Shown here piece by piece: positions 1 to 4,820 of a stretch of 8,147 bases of DNA. Each line of letters begins with the position of its first letter. Positions within the stretch are counted from its first letter, which is position 1. The stretch spans positions 1-8,147 of the forward strand of contig JABDIZ010000223.1 in NCBI GenBank assembly GCA_013003465.1, written 5' to 3'. A program made the position numbers and the translations under genes. Under the pieces are notes generated by a model. That model was not told the DNA's origin and ran no database searches. It worked only from the letters and a program-made list of their open reading frames with translations. The DNA comes from Rhodothermaceae bacterium (GTDB lineage: Bacteria; Bacteroidota; Rhodothermia; Rhodothermales; Rubricoccaceae).

Positions 1-786
1 CGGCAGTGTATAGCGGGGGGGAGCGACGCCGAGGGCGTCGGCGAGTGTGTTGAGGATGGTCGTCCACGGCAGGTTCTCGCCGCCGAGGAGGTAGCGCTCA
101 CCCGTTGTGCCCCAGGCCATCGCAGCCTGCATCCCGGCTGCGACATCGGCCACATCCACCACGCAAGTACCGCCACTTGCAGAGGCTGGAAGGGTGCCAT
201 CGCGCAGCTTCTCGGCGATCTCGAGGGTGTTCTCGCCGGAGCGGCCGGGGCCGAAGATGAGGGCCGGGTTGACGAGCACGGCGTCGAGGCCCTCGGCGAT
301 GGCGCGCTGCACCTCCATCTCCGCGCGGTGCTTGCTCACGGCGTAAGCCGTGTTCGCCTTCGAGGAGCGCCACACCGCGGTCTCATCAATCACGCCCTGT
401 GGGTGGAGCGTACGCCCGAGCGCGGCGATGCTGGAGACGTGGACGAGGCGCTCCACGCCTGCCTCGCGCGCCGCATCGGCTACGTTCGCCGTGCCGCCGA
501 CGTTGACCTGCATCAAGCGCTCGGCCTCGTTCTTTCCGCCGAAGCCAATGAACGCGGCCGCATGATAGACGTGCGTGATATCGTCCATCGCCGCGCGCAC
601 CGACGCGAAGTCGGTCACGTCGCCGAGGGCGTGCTCTATCGCGTTCGCCGCGTCACCGAGTAGGTCGAGCAGCGACGAGGAGCGGCGGAGGATGCGGACG
701 GCCTCGCCTGCGTCCACCAGCTGCTGCACGAGCGTGGCGCCCAGAAAGCCCGTCGCGCCCGTTACGAGCGTGAGCCGCTCGCTCAT
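1..786 (-). CDS. NAD(P)-dependent extended SDR, epimerase/dihydroflavonol-reductase-like (partial, C-terminus off the left edge)
   Basis: The reading frame is open from an ATG at 786 to the left edge, giving 262 residues without a stop. The N-terminus has the Rossmann dinucleotide-binding motif TGATGFLG (residues 9-16, GxxGxxG). It is followed by the family signature NVGGT (95-99), a catalytic-type HVSS (116-119) and the active-site YAVSK (Tyr148, Lys152), then NPALIFGPG (173-181). This order is that of extended short-chain dehydrogenases acting on sugar nucleotides, flavonols or hopanoid/sterol-type substrates. The closest style is the NAD-dependent epimerase/dehydratase or dihydroflavonol-4-reductase-like group. 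The substrate cannot be read from sequence. The C-terminal substrate-binding part begins (LLGGENLPWT, 233-242) and is cut by the window. Its ATG overlaps the stop of the biotin carrier gene (ATGA), so the two are very probably co-transcribed and translationally coupled. Family confidence is high; function is open. Confidence 0.93.
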   Translation of the reverse strand, partial: MSERLTLVTGATGFLGATLVQQLVDAGEAVRILRRSSSLLDLLGDAANAIEHALGDVTDFASVRAAMDDITHVYHAAAFIGFGGKNEAERLMQVNVGGTANVADAAREAGVERLVHVSSIAALGRTLHPQGVIDETAVWRSSKANTAYAVSKHRAEMEVQRAIAEGLDAVLVNPALIFGPGRSGENTLEIAEKLRDGTLPASASGGTCVVDVADVAAGMQAAMAWGTTGERYLLGGENLPWTTILNTLADALGVAPPRYTLP

Positions 787-1271
787 CCGAGCTCGATCAA
801 CAGATCGTTCTTGCCGACGGCTGCACCCGGTTCGGCATGAACCGTAGCAATAGTACCGGCAGCGGGCGCACGCAACTCATTCTCCATCTTCATGGCCTCC
901 AACACCACGAGACCCTGGCCCTCCTCGACCGCTTCGCCCGGTTCGACGAGCACGCGCAGCACGAGGCCCGGCATCGGCGCGCGTACCTCACGCTCGGCTG
1001 CACCGTCGGCCTCGTCGAAGCCGAACGCTTCGAGCAGTAGCGCCGTCTCGTCCTTGAACTCCACGTCCATGCGCTGCCCGCCACGTGTGACAGTGGCTGT
1101 GCCATTGCCTTGCTCGATGGTGAGCACATGCGGCTGCCCGTCGAGGACGAGCAGCACCGTGGTGGGGTTGAGACGTTCGAGGCGGACATCGACGGGCTGG
1201 CCGTTGAGCGTGACGTTCCCGTCGGCCGTGTCGAGGTCGAAGGCCTGGTCGCCGAGGCGAACCTGAAGCAT
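783..1271 (-). CDS. Biotin carboxyl carrier protein of an acyl-CoA carboxylase type enzyme
   Basis: This 162-residue protein ends in a biotinyl domain. It holds the canonical EAMKMEN motif with Lys128 as the predicted biotinylation site, preceded by APMPGLVLRV (98-107) and followed by the second half of the flattened beta barrel up to LLIELG. The first ~75 residues are short beta-strand segments (LNGQPVDVRLERL, QPHVLTIEQ, GGQRMDVEF). They resemble the linker domain found before the biotinyl domain in acetyl-, propionyl- or methylcrotonyl-CoA carboxylase alpha chains. The protein therefore looks like the carrier half of such an alpha chain made as a separate polypeptide. Its role would be to carry CO2 as carboxybiotin from a biotin carboxylase to a carboxyltransferase in the cytoplasm. 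Neither partner enzyme is in the window, and this gene is the first of its transcription unit. The ATG at 1271 gives a compact start (MLQVRLGD) with no SD before it. Which acyl-CoA is used cannot be told. Confidence 0.92.
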   Translation of the reverse strand: MLQVRLGDQAFDLDTADGNVTLNGQPVDVRLERLNPTTVLLVLDGQPHVLTIEQGNGTATVTRGGQRMDVEFKDETALLLEAFGFDEADGAAEREVRAPMPGLVLRVLVEPGEAVEEGQGLVVLEAMKMENELRAPAAGTIATVHAEPGAAVGKNDLLIELG

Positions 1272-1293
1272 GGGCAGAAGGGTAAGCGGAGGA

Positions 1294-1302
1294 CAAAAGA
1301 TA
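1294..1302 (-). promoter_or_regulatory. Weak candidate -7 element for the biotin carrier / SDR operon
   Basis: On the minus strand this reads TATCTTTTG, about 22 bases before the ATG at 1271. It resembles the Bacteroidota -7 consensus TAnnTTTG with one extra base. No clear TTG -33 element is seen upstream, so support is weak. The rest of the 118-bp divergent gap (1272-1389) shows no other clear signal, and nothing comparable faces aat. Confidence 0.18.
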
Positions 1303-1389
1303 GCGCCGGTCTTGTCGTGGGTTCAGGGCACCGACGGGTCGGTTGCGGCGTTGGGGGCCGAAGCCGCACCTTACGGCCCCTCCCGACCC

Positions 1390-2010
1390 ATGCCCGACCC
1401 CCCCCTCACCGCCGATCTGCTGCTCCATGCCTACCGGCATGGGCTCTTCCCCATGGCCGATCCCGACGAGGGGGACCGCGTGTACTGGTACGCGCCGGAC
1501 CCGCGGGCCGTACTGCCGCTCGACGCCTTTCACGTGCCAAGGTCGGTGCAGCGGGTGGTGCGGCAGAGGCAGTTCACCGTGCGGGTGGATCAGGCGTTCG
1601 AGGCGGTGATGCGGGCCTGCGCGGCGCCTGCGCCGGGCCGCGAGACGACCTGGATCTCGGACGAGTTCATCTCAGCCTATGGAGACCTGCACGCGCGTGG
1701 CTTCGCCCACTCGGTCGAGTGCTGGCAGGATGATGAACTGGTCGGCGGACTCTATGGCGTCGCGCTCGGCGGCGCATTCTTCGGCGAGTCCATGTTCCAT
1801 CATGTACGCGACGCATCAAAGGTGGCGCTCGTGCATCTCGTGGAGCGCTTGCGGGCGGGCCGCTACGGCCTCCTAGACACGCAGATGGCGACGCCGCACC
1901 TCGCACGTTTCGGCGTGGTGGAGATCCCACGCATCGTCTATGAGGTTCATCTCGCCGATGCCCTCCGCCGCTGCGGCGACTGGCACGCGCTCGACCGGGC
2001 CGAAGATTGA
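1390..2010 (+). CDS. aat: Leucyl/phenylalanyl-tRNA--protein transferase
   Basis: This 206-residue protein matches the Aat family along its whole length. In order it has YRHGLFPM (15-22), WYAPDPRAVLPL (33-44), TTWISDEFISAY (86-97), HARGFAHSVE (101-110), GGLYGVALGG (119-128), FFGESMF (130-136), ASKVAL (142-147) and LLDTQMATPHLARFG (161-175). Aat transfers Leu or Phe from charged tRNA to proteins with N-terminal Lys or Arg in the cytoplasm, marking them for ClpS/ClpAP-type degradation (bacterial N-degron pathway). The ATG at 1390 is chosen because the family normally starts only a few residues before the YRxGxFPM motif. The frame is open up to 1270, but the added 40 residues look like non-coding sequence. 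No SD is seen. A run of eight C residues lies in codons 3-6. It stands as a single gene, divergent from the biotin carrier operon and followed by a probable terminator. Confidence 0.97.
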   Translation: MPDPPLTADLLLHAYRHGLFPMADPDEGDRVYWYAPDPRAVLPLDAFHVPRSVQRVVRQRQFTVRVDQAFEAVMRACAAPAPGRETTWISDEFISAYGDLHARGFAHSVECWQDDELVGGLYGVALGGAFFGESMFHHVRDASKVALVHLVERLRAGRYGLLDTQMATPHLARFGVVEIPRIVYEVHLADALRRCGDWHALDRAED

Positions 2011-2021
2011 CCGCGAAATAA

Positions 2022-2052
2022 CCGCGCACTGGACGGGCGCGGGCTATTTTTC
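2022..2052 (+). terminator. Probable intrinsic terminator of aat
   Basis: Twelve bases after the aat stop, a six-pair all-GC stem CCGCGC (2022-2027) / GCGCGG (2037-2042) with a nine-base loop is followed by GCTATTTTTC, which holds a run of five T (2047-2051). This is the layout of a rho-independent terminator, though the stem is short. The T-rich part reads TATTTTTC (2045-2052) and could instead be a -7-type promoter element (TAnnTTTG with one mismatch) for the lipoprotein gene starting at 2097. It lacks a clear TTG about 19 bases upstream, so the terminator reading is preferred. Confidence 0.42.
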
Positions 2053-2096
2053 GGGCGCCGTGCGTTTACGCGCGGTACCGCCTTCCGCTGCTACTC

Positions 2097-3023
2097 ATGA
2101 TTCGTCTGCTGCCGCTCCTGCTCCTCGTCCTCCTCGTGGCCTGCGCCGGGCAGGGCGATGCACCCCCTGCGGAGGTGGAGGCGTCCGGCACGCCCGTACG
2201 CCCCGTTGCCGATACGAGCGAGGTAGACGCCGAAACTGCTGCCGCCTTCGACCGCGTGACGGACCGCGCCCGCGCCGAGGCCTGGCACGAGCAGCCCTTC
2301 GGCGACCTCGTGCAGGCGGTTGGCTACGAGCTGCTCGGCGCGCGCTACCAGGATGGTCTCCTCGATGTGGCCCCCGGCGAAGAACTCGTCGTTAACCTCG
2401 CTGCGTTCGACTGTGTGCTCTACGTCGAGAACGTGCTAGCGCTCGCGCGTGGCATCGCACGAGAGGACTACGCCTTCGCCACGTACGTCGGGAACCTCGA
2501 AGCCCTCCGCTACCGCCAGGGCGAACTCGACGGCTACTGCTCGCGCCTCCACTACTTCACCGACTGGATCCACGACAACGATGAGCGCGGGCACGTGGAG
2601 GATGTGACGGCGGCCATCGGTGGCGTGCCGTTCGAGAAGACGCTCGACTTCATGACGACGCACCGCGAGGCCTATCCGCGCCTCGTCAGTGATTCCGCCT
2701 TCGCCTGCATCGTAGACATGGAAGCCACGACGCGCGACCGCGCGCTGTTCTACATTCCGCAGGACCAGATCACGGCCGTGTACGACCAACTCCAGCCCGG
2801 CGACCTCATCGCTACCGCCACCAGCATCGATGGACTCGATGTGACGCACACGGGCTTCGTCTACAGGGACGCCGAGGGTGGCACGGGCTTCATGCACGCC
2901 TCCAGCACCGGCGAGGTCAAGGTCTCTGACGACCTCGCCGACTACATCCAGGGCAACGCGCAGCAGATCGGTATCCTCGTCGCCCGTCCGATGGATCCAC
3001 GCCCCGCCGCGCCAACTCCATGA
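2097..3023 (+). CDS. DUF1460 family lipoprotein, NlpC/P60-like N-acetylmuramoyl-L-alanine amidase
   Basis: This 308-residue protein begins with a short signal peptide rich in Leu and a lipobox LVAC with Cys16 as the predicted lipidated residue. A Pro/Glu-rich linker (17-45) follows, so the enzyme is probably tethered to a membrane facing the periplasm. The body has the hallmarks of DUF1460: AAFDCVLYVENVLALA (102-117) with candidate nucleophile Cys106, CSRLHYFTDWIHDN (148-161), PGDLIATAT (234-242), LDVTHTGFV (247-255) with candidate catalytic His251, and FMHASS (265-270) with His267. Characterised members of this family are cysteine amidases of the NlpC/P60 superfold. They cut the bond between N-acetylmuramic acid and L-alanine in small muropeptides, which fits cell-wall turnover or recycling. 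Assignment to that exact reaction is from family knowledge. The stop codon overlaps the ATG of pfkA (ATGA), so the two genes are probably translated together. There is no SD before the start; the ATG is fixed by the signal peptide. Confidence 0.9.
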   Translation: MIRLLPLLLLVLLVACAGQGDAPPAEVEASGTPVRPVADTSEVDAETAAAFDRVTDRARAEAWHEQPFGDLVQAVGYELLGARYQDGLLDVAPGEELVVNLAAFDCVLYVENVLALARGIAREDYAFATYVGNLEALRYRQGELDGYCSRLHYFTDWIHDNDERGHVEDVTAAIGGVPFEKTLDFMTTHREAYPRLVSDSAFACIVDMEATTRDRALFYIPQDQITAVYDQLQPGDLIATATSIDGLDVTHTGFVYRDAEGGTGFMHASSTGEVKVSDDLADYIQGNAQQIGILVARPMDPRPAAPTP

Positions 3024-4003
3024 TGACACTCAATCGCGTCGGCGTCTACACCTCCGGGGGCGATGCGCCGGGCATGAACGCCTGTATCCGTGCCGCCGTC
3101 CGCCGAGCCCTGTCCGAAGGATTGGAGGTCATCGGGATCCGTCGCGGCTACGCCGGGATGATCAACGGCGACTTCGTGGAGATGGACCGGCAGTCGGTCT
3201 CGAACATCCTGCAGAAGGGCGGGACGATCCTCAAGAGCGCGCGCAGCACCGAGTTTCGCCAGAAGGAGGGCCGGGCGCAGGCCGCCGAGCGGCTAAACGC
3301 CGCAGGCATCGACGCGCTCATCGGAATCGGCGGCGACGGCACGTTTCAGGGCGCGACGCGGCTCCACGACGAGCATGGCATCGCCGTCGTCGGCTGTCCC
3401 GGCACCATCGACAACGACCTCTTCGGCACCGACGAGACCATCGGTTTCGATTCGGCGCTCAACACGGCGCTGGAGAGCATCGACCGCATTCGCGACACGG
3501 CGGATGCGCACAACCGCCTCTTCCTGATCGAGGTGATGGGACGCGACACCGGGTTCATTGCGCTCGAATGCGGCATCGGCGGTGGCGCCGAACTCGTCCT
3601 GGTGCCCGAGATGCTAACGGACGTGGACGCCATCAAGGAGCGCATTCTCTCGCTGATGTCGAGCCAGAGCCGCTCGTCCATCGTCGTGGTGGCCGAGGGA
3701 GACGAACTGGGTGGCGCGCACCACATCGCCGAGGCGCTCCGGCAGGACGGCGCGTTCGATGACATCGATCTGCGCGTGACCGTGCTGGGACACGTACAGC
3801 GTGGCGGCTCGCCGACCGCGCGGGACCGCGTGCTCGCCAGCCGCCTCGGCAGCGCGGCCGTGGATGCCCTCCTCAAGGGGCACACCTGCGTCATGGTCGG
3901 CCTCGTTCACGGCGACGTGGAACTGACGCCGCTGCGCAATGCCTGGGGCCGCCGCAAAGACATCGACCGCGATCTGCTCCAACTCACTGAGTTGTTGAGC
4001 TAG
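3020..4003 (+). CDS. pfkA: ATP-dependent 6-phosphofructokinase
   Basis: This 327-residue protein is a complete bacterial-type PfkA. It phosphorylates fructose 6-phosphate to fructose 1,6-bisphosphate in the cytoplasm, the committed step of glycolysis. Visible motifs are YTSGGDAPGMNA (10-21), GIGGDGTFQG (102-111), CPGTIDND (126-133) with Asp131 as the catalytic base, IGFDSALNT (141-149), EVMGRDTGFIALE (171-183) and the substrate-binding signature HVQRGGSPTARDR (258-270). Gly107 in GGDG and Gly128 in PGTIDND mark it as ATP-dependent; pyrophosphate-dependent enzymes usually carry Asp and Lys at these places. Arg24 and Arg28 match the effector-site arginines Arg21 and Arg25 of the E. coli enzyme, so allosteric control is possible. 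The ATG at 3020 lies inside the ATGA overlap with the upstream amidase gene; a second ATG follows directly at 3023. The stop TAG is shared with the convergent HATPase gene inside CTAG. Confidence 0.97.
   Translation: MMTLNRVGVYTSGGDAPGMNACIRAAVRRALSEGLEVIGIRRGYAGMINGDFVEMDRQSVSNILQKGGTILKSARSTEFRQKEGRAQAAERLNAAGIDALIGIGGDGTFQGATRLHDEHGIAVVGCPGTIDNDLFGTDETIGFDSALNTALESIDRIRDTADAHNRLFLIEVMGRDTGFIALECGIGGGAELVLVPEMLTDVDAIKERILSLMSSQSRSSIVVVAEGDELGGAHHIAEALRQDGAFDDIDLRVTVLGHVQRGGSPTARDRVLASRLGSAAVDALLKGHTCVMVGLVHGDVELTPLRNAWGRRKDIDRDLLQLTELLS
3976..4000. terminator. Hairpin at the convergent junction, possible bidirectional terminator or 3' end stabiliser
   Basis: GCTCCAACTC (3976-3985) and GAGTTGTTGAGC (3989-4000) pair in ten base pairs with a TT bulge (3995-3996) and a three-base ACT loop. 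The stem covers the last codons of pfkA and lies immediately after the stop of the minus-strand HATPase gene. Neither side carries a T tract, so it is not a classical intrinsic terminator. Its place between two head-on genes with no other spacer makes a role in ending or protecting transcripts plausible. Confidence 0.35.
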
Positions 4004-4428
4004 GCGCTGCCGTTGCGGCGTTTGGTGAGGCGGACCTCGCTCGTCTTCCCCTTCGTCCGGAAGCGCAGGTCGTCGGTGAGGCGCTGCATCAGGTGGAGGC
4101 CGTAGCCGTGGATGCGCCGCTGGTCGCGCATCGTCGTGAGCGCCGAGATCGTGTGCAGCTTCGGGTCGAACGGTTCCCCCTTGTGGCGCACCGTGACCAC
4201 GAGAGCATCGCGCTTCATCATCGCCTCCACTTCCACGCGGCCGTCCGTGCGGCCCCCGTAGGCGTGTTCGATAGCGTTGGCGCACGCCTCGTCCACGGCC
4301 ATCTGGAGGGCCTGGGCGTCGGCGTCGGACAGGCCCGCTTCGGTAGCCCACTCCATCACGCAGCGGCGTACGCGGGCGAGCTGGCTCGTCCGGCTGGGGA
4401 TGGTGAGATGGTGCGTGCAGCGGGCCAT
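4000..4428 (-). CDS. RsbW/SpoIIAB-like anti-sigma factor / serine kinase (HATPase_c_2), with altered G1 box
   Basis: This 142-residue protein is a single GHKL-type ATPase domain of the RsbW/SpoIIAB family. The N box is VDEACANAIEHA (45-56) with Glu47, Asn51 and His55. The G1 region reads VRHKGEPFDP (80-89), and the G2-like loop is HGYGLHLMQRLTDD (107-120). Family members bind a sigma factor or other target and phosphorylate a STAS antagonist on Ser. The natural partner is the STAS protein just upstream. In most relatives the G1 motif begins with Asp (DxGxPFDP), which contacts the adenine. Here His82 (CAC) replaces it, so ATP binding may be weak or different. I chose the ATG at 4428, which overlaps the STAS stop as TGATG; a GTG at 4431 is also possible and adds one residue. 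The gene ends inside the CTAG shared with pfkA. Confidence 0.88.
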   Translation of the reverse strand: MARCTHHLTIPSRTSQLARVRRCVMEWATEAGLSDADAQALQMAVDEACANAIEHAYGGRTDGRVEVEAMMKRDALVVTVRHKGEPFDPKLHTISALTTMRDQRRIHGYGLHLMQRLTDDLRFRTKGKTSEVRLTKRRNGSA

Positions 4429-4799
4429 CACGCGGACTCCGCCGAAGCAAACCGCTCGACCGCCTCGTCTTCCGTCTCCACAATCTGGAAGAGGAGCGGG
4501 AAGCCCAGCAAGTCGAACACGTTGAAGACGCGCGGTTGCAGCGCGGCAATTTTGATGTCGCCGCCCGCCTCGCGGATGGACTCGACGAAGGCCATGAACA
4601 CGCCCAGGCCCGCCGAGGAGATGTACTGAAGGTCACGGCCGTGCACCACGAGGCGGGTGTGCCCGGCGTCCACGCAGTTTTGCAGCGCCGCCTCGAACTC
4701 TCCGGCCGTGTGCGCGTCGAGTTCGCCGGTGAGGTCGAGGACGTGGACGGGGAGCCCATCGGTGGAACGTTCGCGGAAGGAGACGGAGAAGTTGCTCAC
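4428..4799 (-). CDS. STAS-domain anti-sigma factor antagonist (RsbV/SpoIIAA-like)
   Basis: This 123-residue protein is a single STAS domain. It starts with strand segments ending in LDLTGELDAHTA (21-32), a hallmark of the family. It then has the phosphorylation loop DLQYISSAGLGVFM (56-69), and ends with ALQPRVFNVFDLLGF (86-100). By alignment with SpoIIAA (Asp57-Ser58-Ser59-Gly60) the expected phospho-acceptor is Ser62. Unphosphorylated antagonists bind the HATPase partner and release its target; phosphorylation switches them off. The gene sits 21 bases after the phosphatase gene and overlaps the HATPase gene, so the three form one operon. The start is GTG at 4799; no ATG or SD lies nearby. 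The target freed by this switch is not in the window. Confidence 0.94.
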   Translation of the reverse strand: MSNFSVSFRERSTDGLPVHVLDLTGELDAHTAGEFEAALQNCVDAGHTRLVVHGRDLQYISSAGLGVFMAFVESIREAGGDIKIAALQPRVFNVFDLLGFPLLFQIVETEDEAVERFASAESA

Positions 4800-4820
4800 G
4801 AGGGTGGGAGACCAGAGGAA

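Noticed and set aside
1270..1389. N-terminal extension of aat to a start at 1270
   Set aside because: The added 40 residues do not fit the Aat family, which begins just before YRxGxFPM, and would overlap the start of the divergent biotin carrier gene.
2062..2071. GCGTTTACGC palindrome before the lipoprotein gene
   Set aside because: Four-base arms are too short to call an operator or terminator in a GC-rich gap.
2878..3762. 294-residue plus-strand frame across the amidase-pfkA junction
   Set aside because: It is Arg-rich, out of frame with both well-supported genes and has no motif.
3614..4759. 381-residue open frame on the minus strand
   Set aside because: It crosses pfkA, the HATPase and the STAS gene in the wrong frame; composition is Arg/Pro/Ser-rich as in shadow frames.
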